NCBI RefSeq assembly: GCF_024653915.1
Contig: NZ_JANLGY010000001.1
Coordinates: 61,510-125,509 of the forward strand
Reading direction: 5' to 3'
From: Sulfuricaulis sp.
GTDB lineage: Bacteria; Pseudomonadota; Gammaproteobacteria; Acidiferrobacterales; Sulfurifustaceae
DNA: 64,000 nt
The position numbers and the translations under genes are program-made. The notes under the pieces were generated by a model. The model was given only the letters and a program-made list of their open reading frames with translations. It was not told where the DNA came from and searched no databases. This document shows positions 26,393 through 35,278 of the stretch, in pieces. Position 1 is the stretch's first letter, and every line of letters starts with the position of its first letter.

Positions 26393-26842
26393 ATGCCGGC
26401 CAGAAAAAAGAAGGAAAAGGAACAGTCCATTTCTCCCGTGATGGGCATCAAACCCTACGTGGCGAAAAAGGGCGAGAAGTACATGAATAAAAAACAGCAG
26501 GAACATTTCCGTGCTGTGTTGAACGCGTGGAAAGACGAACTGGAAAGCGAGATCACCCGCACCGTGCAACAGATGCGCGACGTGCCGGAGAATCCGCCTG
26601 ATCCAAACGACCGCGCGAGCCAAGAAACCGACATGTCCCTCGAACTGCGTTCACGTGACCGCGAACGCAAGCTCATCAAGAAAATCGACGAGTCGATTGA
26701 TCGTATCGCCTCAAACGACTACGGCTACTGCGAAGTCTGCGGTGTCGAGATCGGCGTCGAGCGTCTTGAAGCCCGGCCCACGGCGGAGCTTTGTATCGAT
26801 TGCAAAACGCTCGATGAAATCCGCGAAAAACAGATGGGCTGA
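26393..26842 (+). CDS. dksA: RNA polymerase-binding transcription factor DksA
   Basis: 149 residues, typical. It works with ppGpp in the secondary channel of RNA polymerase. The coiled-coil tip PPDPNDRAS has the two Asp (70, 73). The zinc finger uses Cys113/116 (YCEVCG) and Cys134/137 (CIDCKTL). The Lys-rich N-terminus (ARKKKEKEQ) is as in E. coli. AGGAG lies 7 nt before the ATG. The leader contains long T and C homopolymers. Confidence 0.96.
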   Translation: MPARKKKEKEQSISPVMGIKPYVAKKGEKYMNKKQQEHFRAVLNAWKDELESEITRTVQQMRDVPENPPDPNDRASQETDMSLELRSRDRERKLIKKIDESIDRIASNDYGYCEVCGVEIGVERLEARPTAELCIDCKTLDEIREKQMG

Positions 26843-26983
26843 AGTCGTTTATTCATCGAAATTCCCGTCATCATTCCCGTGAGAGCGTCTGTCGGCTGAC
26901 AGGCGAGCATGACTGCAAACAAGTCAGCCATGGCGTGTACGAGCGCCTGCTATTATTCACATAACAAGTTGATTGGCTGACCC

Positions 26984-27778
26984 ATGGAACTTCCACTGTT
27001 GATCAAGGCACTGATCCTCGGCATCGTTGAGGGCCTGACTGAGTTTCTGCCAGTGTCCTCCACGGGACACCTGATCATCGTGGGTGATCTGCTCGACTTC
27101 AATGACGACAAGGGCAAGGTGTTCGAGATAGTCATCCAGCTCGGCGCCATTCTCGGCGTGGTGTGGGATTATCGCGCACGCGTCGGACGTCTGATCACAG
27201 GACTGAACACGAAACATGAACAGCGTTTTCTGCTCAACCTGTTTATCGCGTTCCTTCCCGCTGCAATAGCGGGTCTGTTGCTGCATCAGCATATCAAGAC
27301 CTATCTTTTTAATCCGGTAACCGTGGCGATGGCACTCATCGTCGGCGGATTCGCCATCCTGTGGATCGAGCGGCTTTCTCTGCGCGTGCGCGTCACCAGC
27401 ATGGAAGACCTCGGCTCCATGGATGCCCTGAAAATCGGCATCGCCCAGACATTCTCACTCTTCCCCGGCGTGTCGCGTGCTGGCGCCACCATTATGGGAG
27501 GCTTGCTCTCCGGCCTGTCACGCACTGCGGCCACAGAATTTTCCTTCCTGCTGGCCATGCCGATCATGTTTGCGGCCACTTTTTTTGAGCTGCTGAATAA
27601 TTACACCCTGTTCGAGGCCGCCGATATCCCGGTCTTTGCCACCGGGTTTGTGACCTCTTTCGTGTCTGCGCTGATCATCGTCAAGATTTTTCTGCGTTAC
27701 GTCGCCAATCATACTTTCACGGCATTCGCCGTTTATCGCATTATCTTCGGCGCGCTGGTGCTGTGGTATTTCTGGTAG
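26984..27778 (+). CDS. uppP: Undecaprenyl-diphosphatase
   Basis: 264 residues, about eight membrane segments. It recycles undecaprenyl diphosphate for peptidoglycan synthesis and gives bacitracin tolerance. The two active-site motifs EGLTEFLPVSSTGH (16-29) and LFPGVSRAGATIMGGLL are intact. It lies 9 bp before the dedA-family gene, so the two polyprenyl/membrane-transport genes probably form an operon. Confidence 0.95.
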   Translation: MELPLLIKALILGIVEGLTEFLPVSSTGHLIIVGDLLDFNDDKGKVFEIVIQLGAILGVVWDYRARVGRLITGLNTKHEQRFLLNLFIAFLPAAIAGLLLHQHIKTYLFNPVTVAMALIVGGFAILWIERLSLRVRVTSMEDLGSMDALKIGIAQTFSLFPGVSRAGATIMGGLLSGLSRTAATEFSFLLAMPIMFAATFFELLNNYTLFEAADIPVFATGFVTSFVSALIIVKIFLRYVANHTFTAFAVYRIIFGALVLWYFW

Positions 27779-27787
27779 CAGCTTGTC

Positions 27788-28429
27788 ATGGAGATAATCA
27801 CACAAATTATTGACATCTTTCTGCATCTCGACCATTACCTGGGCGTGTTCGTTCGCGACCATGGTTCGTGGATCTATTTGCTTCTCTTTCTGATCGTTTT
27901 TGCCGAGACTGGCCTTGTGATCATGCCATTCCTGCCTGGCGATTCCCTGTTGTTTGTCACCGGAACACTGGCAGCGGCCGGGGGCATGGACATTACGTGG
28001 ATCATCGTCACCCTCATCAGCGCGGCAATCTGCGGTGACAACACCAACTATTGGGTCGGCCATCACCTGGGGCCCAAGGTTTTCCGCCGTCACGATGCGC
28101 GGTTCCTCAACCCCCGACATCTGGAACGCGCGCAGGAATTCTATGCGCGTCATGGCGCCAAGGCCGTGATGATCGGGCGATTTCTCCCCATCATCCGCAC
28201 CTTCGTGCCATTCGTGGCGGGTATCGGACGCATGCCCTACCTCCGGTTCCTTTCCTTCAGCATCCTTGGCACGTTTCTGTGGGTTCTGTCGTTCGTGCTG
28301 GCTGGTTATTTCTTCGGCAACATTCCCATCGTGAAGCGCAACCTCACTTTTGTGATCTTAGGCATTGTCGTGATTTCACTGCTCCCCGGCGCCGTCCAAT
28401 ACTGGCGCAGCCGCCGCGCCCAGTCTTAG
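27788..28429 (+). CDS. DedA family membrane protein
   Basis: 213 residues with five or six hydrophobic segments. FAETGLVIMPFLPGDSLL and GRFLPIIRTFVPFVAGIG (with paired Arg) are the two conserved DedA motifs on re-entrant loops. DedA proteins are linked to flipping of undecaprenyl phosphate or other lipids, which matches the uppP neighbour 9 bp upstream. The specific substrate is not known from sequence. Confidence 0.92.
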   Translation: MEIITQIIDIFLHLDHYLGVFVRDHGSWIYLLLFLIVFAETGLVIMPFLPGDSLLFVTGTLAAAGGMDITWIIVTLISAAICGDNTNYWVGHHLGPKVFRRHDARFLNPRHLERAQEFYARHGAKAVMIGRFLPIIRTFVPFVAGIGRMPYLRFLSFSILGTFLWVLSFVLAGYFFGNIPIVKRNLTFVILGIVVISLLPGAVQYWRSRRAQS

Positions 28430-28533
28430 GCCGGTTTTTACCGGCACAATCACTGCCATCGCCTCATTCGGGTTGAAATTCAAGTCTAATCAGGACTTTG
28501 AATGTATCCCAGCGCTGCGCTATGGTTAATCTA

Positions 28534-29772
28534 ATGGACAAACTAACGCCCGGCGCCGGCAAGACCATGCAAAGCGTCGACATCCAGCCGAATCAGGGAC
28601 TGAACAAAAAACCGGAAACTTCCGCGCCCGCCGCTGAAAAGGTGCGGGTGCTGGTGGTGGATGACTCGCGCGTCATCCGCAAAGCCATCAGCAAGATTCT
28701 GAGCAACGAATTCGATCTCGTCGAGTCCGAAGACGGCGAAACCGCCTGGGAGCATCTGCTGAAGGATGATTCCATCCAGGTGCTGGTATCCGATATCGAG
28801 ATGCCCAAGCTCGACGGTTACTCGCTCATTTGCCGCATCCGCGCCGCCAATTCCGAGCGTGTTCGGAGCGTCCCGATTATCGTCATCACCGGCGCGGATG
28901 ACGAAATGACGCGCGAGCGCGCGTTTGCCTGCGGCGCCACCGATTTCATTATCAAGCCCATTGACGGCGTGCAGCTGCTCGCACGCACCCGCGCGCACGC
29001 CAAACTTGACCAGACCACGCGCAAACTGGAAGAAACCGCCACCGCGCTTGAAGATCAGACGGCGGTCGATCCGCTCACGCAACTGCACAGCCGGCGATAT
29101 TTCATCCAGCGTGGCGTGCAGGACTTGGCCTATGCCAAGCGCCATAACAGCGACCTGTCGATTATCCGTATTGATATCGACAATTTTCGTACCCTCTACA
29201 AAAAACACGGCGATCAGGTCAGCGATCAGATTCTGATCTGGCTCGCCAAAATTCTGATAGCCACCTGCCGCACGGAAGATACCGCGGCGCGTATCGGTGG
29301 CGGCGAGCTCGCCATCATCGCGCCATCTTCAGGGCGCATGGAAGCCGCTGTGCTCTGCGAACGTGTACGCACCGCCGTCATCGCCGAACCTTTCAAGAGC
29401 GACGGTGTATCCATCCCGCTAACGGTCAGCCTCGGCCTGTCCACACTCGGTCGCGACCCCGGCGAAACGATCGAAGAGCTGCTTATGCTTGCCGATCAAC
29501 GCATGACGCTGGCCAAGGCGGCTGGCGGCAATCGACTCGGCATCAGCTATCAGGAAGAAGCCCCCAAACCCGAAGAAGCCATCATCGAACAACCCGACCT
29601 TGAAACCGCGCTCAAGATGCTTGGCGCCAACGACGGCGGCAAACTGATACCGTTTCTGCCGGAGTTGATTAATCGCTGCATCCCCCTGCTGGAATTCTGC
29701 AACAAGAATCTCGACCTCGGGTTGGGGTTTGCCATCGAGTCGCTTAAAGACAAGCTCTCCGATATGCGATAA
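28534..29772 (+). CDS. Receiver-GGDEF protein with degenerate active site (GGGEL)
   Basis: 412 residues from ATG 28534; TTG 28498 and ATG 28522 are in-frame alternatives. An N-terminal receiver domain (VLVVDDSRVIRKAIS, VSDIEMPKLDG with the phospho-Asp) is joined by a helix to a GGDEF domain. The signature reads GGGEL (255-259), losing the metal-binding acidic residue, while the inhibitory-site RTED (246-249) five residues before it is kept. This predicts a c-di-GMP-binding response protein, not a cyclase. A C-terminal extension (~75 residues) is unrecognised. A 10-codon ORF ends at the start codon (TAATG). Confidence 0.85.
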   Translation: MDKLTPGAGKTMQSVDIQPNQGLNKKPETSAPAAEKVRVLVVDDSRVIRKAISKILSNEFDLVESEDGETAWEHLLKDDSIQVLVSDIEMPKLDGYSLICRIRAANSERVRSVPIIVITGADDEMTRERAFACGATDFIIKPIDGVQLLARTRAHAKLDQTTRKLEETATALEDQTAVDPLTQLHSRRYFIQRGVQDLAYAKRHNSDLSIIRIDIDNFRTLYKKHGDQVSDQILIWLAKILIATCRTEDTAARIGGGELAIIAPSSGRMEAAVLCERVRTAVIAEPFKSDGVSIPLTVSLGLSTLGRDPGETIEELLMLADQRMTLAKAAGGNRLGISYQEEAPKPEEAIIEQPDLETALKMLGANDGGKLIPFLPELINRCIPLLEFCNKNLDLGLGFAIESLKDKLSDMR

Positions 29773-29801
29773 TGGCTCTATCAGTTTGATCGGTAGAGAC
29801 T

Positions 29802-30236
29802 ATGAATGGCAGTGAACCCTTTTATAAAGCCTTCCGTGGCAATTTCAGCAGCATTCTGAGCTGGCAACAGCTCGACGAATTCTGGGGAGTTATGCGTGAC
29901 AAGGCCGATGCCGGATGGTACATCTATGCCATTGGCACACCGGTTCCCACGCAAACATCCTCAACCGAGAATGTTGTGAAATTCGTTGACGAAGTGGGCG
30001 CACTCCTGCGCAAAGAACACTATGAGGATTATTGCGGGATCGTGTACACCGACAGCAAACAGGATCCCGCGCTGGTCAAGATTTTCGACCCCGATAATCT
30101 TGGCGTCTCCTGCGGATTCAGCAACAACCCGCCACTGCCCGGCTGGGTGCTGAGCTTGGTGCCGCCGCTGCCGCTGGAGGCTAAACGTCCATTACCCGCC
30201 GGCCGTCTACGCTGGTGGCAATCGCTCTGGCCCTGA
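29802..30236 (+). CDS. Hypothetical protein (144 aa)
   Basis: 144 residues, soluble, starting MNGSEPFYKAFRGNFSSIL. It contains WGVMRDKADAGWYIYAIG and DPDNLGVSCGFSNNPPLPGW, which look structured and conserved, but I do not recognise the family. It lies 29 bp after the GGDEF-like gene and 36 bp before yheT, so is probably in the same transcript as one of them. Confidence 0.75.
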   Translation: MNGSEPFYKAFRGNFSSILSWQQLDEFWGVMRDKADAGWYIYAIGTPVPTQTSSTENVVKFVDEVGALLRKEHYEDYCGIVYTDSKQDPALVKIFDPDNLGVSCGFSNNPPLPGWVLSLVPPLPLEAKRPLPAGRLRWWQSLWP

Positions 30237-30272
30237 TGCCAGACCCACACGGATAAAAATAATACCTCATCC

Positions 30273-31226
30273 ATGGATGGATGCTTTCAACCGGCCTGGT
30301 GGTGCCGTGGACCGCATGCACAAACCTTGTGGGCGCGGCTGGCACGACTGACACCAAAAATAAGCTTCTGGCGCGAACGCCTGGAACTCCCCGACGGTGA
30401 TTTCATCGACCTGGACTGGTCGGAAACAGGCAGCGGACCCATTGTGGTCGTTCTGCATGGACTGGAAGGATCATCCGAATCTCCCTATGCCCGCGGAATC
30501 ATGCAGGCGATTGAACGCCGCGGGTGGCGCGGCGTTGTCATGCACTTCCGCGGCTGTAGCGGCGAACCCAACCGCCTGGCGCGCAGCTATCATTCCGGCG
30601 ACACGGGTGATCTTTCCTATTGTATAAACACGCTCCGCCGTCGCGAGCCGCGCACGCCGCTGGCCGCGGTTGGTTTCTCGCTGGGAGGAAACGTACTGCT
30701 CAAATGGCTGGGCAAAACCAGCGGGGCGGCATCGTTACGGGCAGCCGTTGCAGTTTCGGTGCCCTATGTGCTGGGCGGCGCTGCCGACCGGTTGAATCAC
30801 GGCTTCTCGCGCTTGTACCAATGGCAGCTTTTACGTTCGCTGCGCAGCAGCGTTGCCGAGAAACGCGTTCGCATCAAGCTGCCACTCAAGATTCAGGACC
30901 TGTCAACGCTGAAAAGTTTCCGTGACTTCGATGAGTTCGTCACCGCACCCCTGCACGGTTTTGACAGTGCCGACCATTACTACACGGTGTCGAGTTCGCG
31001 CCAATACCTCAAGGGAATCACCATTCCCACGCTCCTTTTACACGCACGCGATGATCCATTCATGACTGAAAAAGCCATTCCCGGACAAAAAGAACTTTCG
31101 GAATCCGTGATTCTGGAAGTCTCGCCACACGGTGGCCATGTAGGCTTTGTCTCGGGTACTTGGCCGTGGCGGGCAAATTATTGGCTGGAAGAACGCATCC
31201 CGGCCTATCTTGGCCAGTTCCTATAA
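30273..31226 (+). CDS. yheT: Alpha/beta hydrolase, YheT family
   Basis: 317 residues. The N-terminal PAWWCRGPHAQTLWARL is typical of YheT/ABHD-like hydrolases. VVLHGLEGSSESPYARG forms the oxyanion region, GFSLGGNVLLKWLG the nucleophile elbow, HARDDPFM the Asp and SPHGGHVGFVSG the His. Cytoplasmic. The physiological substrate of YheT is not settled. Confidence 0.9.
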   Translation: MDGCFQPAWWCRGPHAQTLWARLARLTPKISFWRERLELPDGDFIDLDWSETGSGPIVVVLHGLEGSSESPYARGIMQAIERRGWRGVVMHFRGCSGEPNRLARSYHSGDTGDLSYCINTLRRREPRTPLAAVGFSLGGNVLLKWLGKTSGAASLRAAVAVSVPYVLGGAADRLNHGFSRLYQWQLLRSLRSSVAEKRVRIKLPLKIQDLSTLKSFRDFDEFVTAPLHGFDSADHYYTVSSSRQYLKGITIPTLLLHARDDPFMTEKAIPGQKELSESVILEVSPHGGHVGFVSGTWPWRANYWLEERIPAYLGQFL

Positions 31227-31236
31227 CGGGTAATGC

Positions 31237-31716
31237 TCACCCATTTTCCTTGAAGTAATCCCGTCGCCACCAAGTGTAGAGCGCGAACCCCCACCAGCAA
31301 AAGCTAACTACAATTGCCATCAGAACAATCGCCTGCATTATCAGAGCTTCATTAATACCTTGTGATTGTAATTGGCTCTCAAATCCGCTCATCTGAGCCT
31401 TGATGAATGTCTCCAGTGCCCGGTGGCCCAGCACCAACTGCAACTTGTCCAACGTATAAAGGACCGTTGTCACAAACACCAGTGTGTAGCCCCACTTTCT
31501 TGCGCCCCACAAACCCACTCCCATCCCCAGAAAAAGCGCGGCATAAACACCATGATAAATACCGGCACTGACACCGCCACGAATTTCTCCAAGTAGAGGA
31601 ACTTCGGAGGTAAACGAAAGCAATTCCAATACTGCCGAAGCCATCAACAACACAGCGGTGGCGCGGAACGTGAAATGGCCCTTTTTACTTTTCGTTTCCA
31701 TGAGTAAATTCTCCAT
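31237..31716 (-). CDS. Small integral membrane protein, unknown
   Basis: 159 residues with four hydrophobic segments (TAVLLMASAVLELLSF, AGIYHGVYAALFLGMGVGLW, YTLVFVTTVLYTLDKL, QAIVLMAIVVSFCWWGFAL). It starts MENLLMETKSKK, with Met6 as alternative. The C-terminal YTWWRRDYFKENG is cytoplasmic by the positive-inside rule. It lies convergent with yheT. No function recognised. Confidence 0.75.
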   Translation of the reverse strand: MENLLMETKSKKGHFTFRATAVLLMASAVLELLSFTSEVPLLGEIRGGVSAGIYHGVYAALFLGMGVGLWGARKWGYTLVFVTTVLYTLDKLQLVLGHRALETFIKAQMSGFESQLQSQGINEALIMQAIVLMAIVVSFCWWGFALYTWWRRDYFKENG

Positions 31717-31773
31717 GCATTTATCGCTGTCAATTTACCTGCATTGGAATCACAGTCAATCGCTCGCAGGATT

Positions 31774-32478
31774 TTAGGACGTAACGGAAGGGCAACCTTC
31801 TGCCAGAGAGCAACTTCCGCATAGTGGCCGTTTTTTGCAGACATCCTTGCCATGCGCGACGATCAGGGCATGATATTCATTGAATAGCGAGACTGAATTT
31901 CCAAGCTCATTCTCAAACAGGTATCGCAATGCCTCATAGGGCTCATCGCCGGCAATCAATCCCAGACGAGCGAAAATACGCCGTGTATACGCGTCAATCA
32001 CAAACACCGGGCGATTGAAGGCGTAAAGCAGGATGTCATCGGCCGTTTCGGGTCCGATCCCGTGAACATTTAAAAGTACTTGGCGCAGGTCATGAGTGGT
32101 GAATTTCGCAATCTTATTGACACCCCCCGCCTCGATCAGCCAGCGACACAGAGCTTTCAGGCGCTTGGCCTTGATGTTGAAATAGCCGGAGGGTCTGAGC
32201 CAGGCGGCGAGGCGACGGGGATGCGCCCTGACTATCGCCTCGGGTGATAGCGCTTTGGCGCACTTCAGGTTGGCAATGGCCTTTTCCACGTTGGTCCAGG
32301 CGGTATTCTGCGTCAACACGGCGCCCGCCATGATTTCGAAGGCGGAATCGCCCGGCCACCAGCGCTGGTGGCCATTAGCGGCGAAGAGCCGGTGGTAAAT
32401 TCCGGGGATGGTTATACGGTCGTCAGGTTTTGGGCGGCCAACCGTGCGTTTCTTTCTGGCAGTCGCGACACCACGCAT
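31774..32478 (-). CDS. Endonuclease III-related HhH-GPD DNA glycosylase (COG2231 type)
   Basis: 234 residues from the chosen Met; the frame also offers Met at 32490. HhH motif VHGIGPETADDIL is followed by VIDAYTRRIF with the catalytic Asp. The position of the lyase Lys in Nth (GRKTA) is Glu (GPETA), so a monofunctional glycosylase is expected, as in the MagIII-like group. A 4Fe-4S motif C-X6-C-X2-C-X5-C is present at the C-terminus (CKKRPLCGSCSLAEGC). The 5' end overlaps the second chrB-domain gene by about 56 bp. Confidence 0.88.
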   Translation of the reverse strand: MRGVATARKKRTVGRPKPDDRITIPGIYHRLFAANGHQRWWPGDSAFEIMAGAVLTQNTAWTNVEKAIANLKCAKALSPEAIVRAHPRRLAAWLRPSGYFNIKAKRLKALCRWLIEAGGVNKIAKFTTHDLRQVLLNVHGIGPETADDILLYAFNRPVFVIDAYTRRIFARLGLIAGDEPYEALRYLFENELGNSVSLFNEYHALIVAHGKDVCKKRPLCGSCSLAEGCPSVTS

Positions 32479-32875
32479 AAAGCGCATCATACATCACCAT
32501 GCCGTGGCGCAGCATTTCATGGTCGTCCGCAAACACGCGTGACAAGCCGAGCGACAAGGCCATGAGCCCGGGGGCCTGCGGCGCGAGCTCGAACCGTGAT
32601 GTATCCGCACCGCGCACGATGACGGCAAGCTGATGCAGCGCGGGATCGGTCAGCTTGTATTTTTTGAGAAAGGCGTCGAAGCTGCACAGTTCACCGTCGT
32701 GTGTCATCTCGACGCCGGGGATATCATAGGGAGTCGCGCCCGTTTCCCTCGCCACCTTAATAACATCCTCTGCCGGCACATAAAGGAATTCGGGGGACTT
32801 ATCGATAAACCGCGCGATCAGCCAGGGACAGGCGATGCGGTCTATTTTGGGGCGTTCCCGGGTGACCCATTTCAT
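32423..32875 (-). CDS. Stand-alone ChrB C-terminal domain protein
   Basis: 150 residues from the ATG at 32875; an 11-residue upstream extension is possible. WVTRERPKIDRIACPWLIARFID matches in pattern the C-terminal domain of the full ChrB at 35279 (ATRTRPWVDRLASAWLIRRF), so it is a shorter paralogue without the regulatory N-terminal domain. It has several Cys and His (IACPW, LCSFDAF, WCRDCQ) that could bind metal. It is the last gene of the chromate cluster before the glycosylase. Biochemical role unknown. Confidence 0.85.
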   Translation of the reverse strand: MKWVTRERPKIDRIACPWLIARFIDKSPEFLYVPAEDVIKVARETGATPYDIPGVEMTHDGELCSFDAFLKKYKLTDPALHQLAVIVRGADTSRFELAPQAPGLMALSLGLSRVFADDHEMLRHGMVMYDALYAWCRDCQKETHGWPPKT

Positions 32876-32913
32876 GTTGAAACTCCCGTTACTTTGCTGT
32901 GACCTCACCTTCG

Positions 32914-32960
32914 GCAGCCTTGACGGCCGCCTTCCTTGACGGCCGCCCCTTCGGGGCGCG
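32914..32960. repeat. Short GC-rich direct repeat and hairpin
   Basis: CCTTGACGGCCGCC occurs twice in direct tandem, followed by the hairpin GCCCCTTCGGGGC (about 32945-32957). It separates chrE from the downstream chrB-domain gene. It might act as a weak terminator or RNA stabiliser, but lacks a T-run on the minus strand. Confidence 0.55.
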
Positions 32961-32986
32961 CCTCTAAACCGTCAATATATATAGCT

Positions 32987-33310
32987 TCATTTTGCAGCTA
33001 CCTCTCCACCGCTGGATTTCCATGCCTCGAAGCCGCCTTCGACAAAGCGCGCCTTGACGCCTTTCGCCTGCAACTGATCCACCACCAAATTGCTTACTGA
33101 GCCACCTCGCACACAGTAAATGATAATGTCCCGGTCGAGCGGCAGCGCCGTGCTCCACAACGTGAGCTTGTCCGGGTCCAGCCAGGCGGCGCCGGTAATT
33201 TTCTGACTGTCGGTCTGGTAATCGCTTTTGCGGCGCACATCGAGAACCAGAATGTTCTTGCGCAGGTATAAAAGCTGTTTAAGATCGTCGGGCGATATGC
33301 TGCGGTTCAT
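32987..33310 (-). CDS. chrE: Rhodanese-domain protein, ChrE-like
   Basis: 107 residues from ATG 33310, which has AGGAG 8 nt upstream; its ATGA overlaps the SOD stop. A single rhodanese domain: LVLDVRRKSDYQ and the active loop IIYCVRGGSVSN with Cys66. In Cupriavidus metallidurans the chromate cluster includes a rhodanese (chrE) next to an SOD (chrC), the same order as here. A role in clearing chromium-thiol adducts has been proposed for ChrE; here it is inference from context. Confidence 0.85.
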   Translation of the reverse strand: MNRSISPDDLKQLLYLRKNILVLDVRRKSDYQTDSQKITGAAWLDPDKLTLWSTALPLDRDIIIYCVRGGSVSNLVVDQLQAKGVKARFVEGGFEAWKSSGGEVAAK

Positions 33311-33897
33311 GAAAAACACTCCTGGTAAAATCGTGCGGCACTATTCCAATTGATATTTTGCATAAAGGCATCGACATAAGCTGCTGCTTTCGCGCCATAG
33401 TCCATATGATACGAGTGCTCATACATGTCGAGCGCCAGAATAGGCACGCCCCGGGCAAGATGACAAGTATGATCGGCGGCCCACTGATTGACGAGCTTGT
33501 TGTCGCGCGATGAATACACCAGCAGCACCCAACCGGAACCCCCTCCCTGCGCCTTGCCCATAGCGCTGAACTCCGCTTGCCAGTGTTCGATACTTCCAAA
33601 ATCGCGCATTAGGGCGTCCTTGAGCGCGCCCTGCGGACTTCCTGAGTCACCGAGACCATCAAAATATAGCTCATGCAGGATCATCGAGTTGGTCGCGATC
33701 AATTCTTCGCGCTTGAGTCCATTGATCGTGAACACCGGCGCCTTGGCGAAATCGAGCGCTGCGAGCTGCTCGGTGATGGCGTTAAGCCGCTTCACCGCGC
33801 CACCGTAGTTGTTCTCGTAGTGGCTGACGATCAGTTTCTCGGACAGTCCCTTGAGGCGTGCGGGATCACAGGAGAGCGGTTTGATCTGGTAAGGCAT
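33307..33897 (-). CDS. chrC: Fe/Mn-type superoxide dismutase, ChrC-like
   Basis: 196 residues. The metal ligands are recognisable: His26 (SHYENNYGG), His75 (MILHELYFDGLG), Asp157 and His161 (LALDMYEHSYHMDYG). The sequence departs from housekeeping SodB (DVWEHAYY replaced by DMYEHSYH) and fits the ChrC branch of chromate operons, which detoxifies superoxide formed by Cr(VI) reduction. It lies 9 bp after chrA and overlaps chrE by 4 bp. Confidence 0.88.
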   Translation of the reverse strand: MPYQIKPLSCDPARLKGLSEKLIVSHYENNYGGAVKRLNAITEQLAALDFAKAPVFTINGLKREELIATNSMILHELYFDGLGDSGSPQGALKDALMRDFGSIEHWQAEFSAMGKAQGGGSGWVLLVYSSRDNKLVNQWAADHTCHLARGVPILALDMYEHSYHMDYGAKAAAYVDAFMQNINWNSAARFYQECFS

Positions 33898-33906
33898 ATG
33901 GAGTCC

Positions 33907-35262
33907 TCAAGCGGCAAGGTAGTTGTAGGCGAGCCCCAGCAGGGCGCACACGCCGATGACCTTCATGATGTCGGCCTTGTATTTCCAAAGGGCGATGAAA
34001 GCGGCGATGGCGACGATGACAGGGAACCATTCAAACGTGCCGGCAAACGGCGCTGCTTCCGTGGCCGTGGGCCAAAAGGTGTGCCAAGCGAAAAACACCG
34101 CCAGGTTGAGAATGACGCCAACCACAGCCGCCGTGATGGCGGTCAGGGGTGCGGTGAATTTGATTTCGCCGCGCGTCGCCTCAATCAGCGGCCCACCCAC
34201 CAGAATGAACAGGAAGGACGGCAGGAAGGTAAAAAAGGTCGCGACGCTCGCGCCGGCAATGCCGGCCGCGACCGGGTTGGCGAACACCTCCTTGGCGACG
34301 CCACCGAGATAGCCCACCCAGGTCACCACCATGATGAGCGGCCCCGGCGTGGTTTCTCCCAAGGCAAGGCCATCCATCATCTGCAGACCGGTGAGCCAGC
34401 CGTAATGCTCGACGCCACCCTGGTAGACGTACGGCAGCACGGCATACGCCCCGCCGATGGTCAGAAACGCCGCCTTGGTAAAGAACTCGCCCATGTTGTA
34501 GAGATCGGGCATGCCCTGTATCGCCGCCATGGCAATCACCCAGATCAGCACAAATACCGCCACCGTGGCGGCCAACCTGCCCCAGGAGAAACGCGCGTGG
34601 ACCGGCGGCGGCGTGTCGTCGTCAATCAGCGCAGGGCCATACTGTTTGTGGGAGGCGCCATGCCCGCCGCCTACCTTGAACTTGCCCGGAACGATTTTTC
34701 CACCGATCGCGCCGAGCACGGCGGCCGCCAGCACGATCCACGGAAAATCTATCCTGAAGACGAATATGCCGATGAATGCCAGCGCGGCCATGGCCCAGAG
34801 GATTTCATTCTTTAGCGCGCGCGAGCCGATGCGCCAGGCAGCGAACAGCACTACCGCCACCACTGCGGGCCTGATACCGTAAAAGACGCCCTGCACCGCG
34901 GGCACGTCGCCGAACGCGAGATAGATCGCCGCCAGAAGCGACAGCAGCACAAAAGCAGGCAGGAAGAACAACACGCCCGCGATCACCGCGCCGCGCACGC
35001 CGTGCATCAGCCAGCTGATGTAAATGGCCAGCTGGATCGCCTCCGGTCCCGGCAGCAGCATGCAGAAATTGAGCGCATGCAGATAGCGGTGTTCGGAAAT
35101 CCAGCGACGCTTCTCCACCAGCTCCTGGTGCATTATGGAAATCTGCCCGGCGGGACCGCCGAAGCTGATGAACCCGAGTTTCAGCCAATAGGTGAAAGCT
35201 TCACCTAAAGAAACCTTTTCGGGTGGCTGGGCAGTATCATGGGTTCTTGAAGAGGCAGACAT
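33907..35262 (-). CDS. chrA: Chromate efflux transporter, CHR family
   Basis: 451 residues, long-chain ChrA with two CHR halves and about 10-12 membrane segments. The N-terminal half has FGGPAGQISIMHQELVEKRRW and LLPGPEAIQLAIYISWLMHG; the C-terminal half has FFTKAAFLTIGGAYAVLPYV and LGETTPGPLIMVVTWVGY. It is expected to export chromate from the cytoplasm using the membrane potential. It lies 16 bp after chrB. A His-rich loop (GGGHGASHKQYG) sits between the halves. Confidence 0.95.
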   Translation of the reverse strand: MSASSRTHDTAQPPEKVSLGEAFTYWLKLGFISFGGPAGQISIMHQELVEKRRWISEHRYLHALNFCMLLPGPEAIQLAIYISWLMHGVRGAVIAGVLFFLPAFVLLSLLAAIYLAFGDVPAVQGVFYGIRPAVVAVVLFAAWRIGSRALKNEILWAMAALAFIGIFVFRIDFPWIVLAAAVLGAIGGKIVPGKFKVGGGHGASHKQYGPALIDDDTPPPVHARFSWGRLAATVAVFVLIWVIAMAAIQGMPDLYNMGEFFTKAAFLTIGGAYAVLPYVYQGGVEHYGWLTGLQMMDGLALGETTPGPLIMVVTWVGYLGGVAKEVFANPVAAGIAGASVATFFTFLPSFLFILVGGPLIEATRGEIKFTAPLTAITAAVVGVILNLAVFFAWHTFWPTATEAAPFAGTFEWFPVIVAIAAFIALWKYKADIMKVIGVCALLGLAYNYLAA

Positions 35263-35278
35263 AATAATCTCCGTTTAT

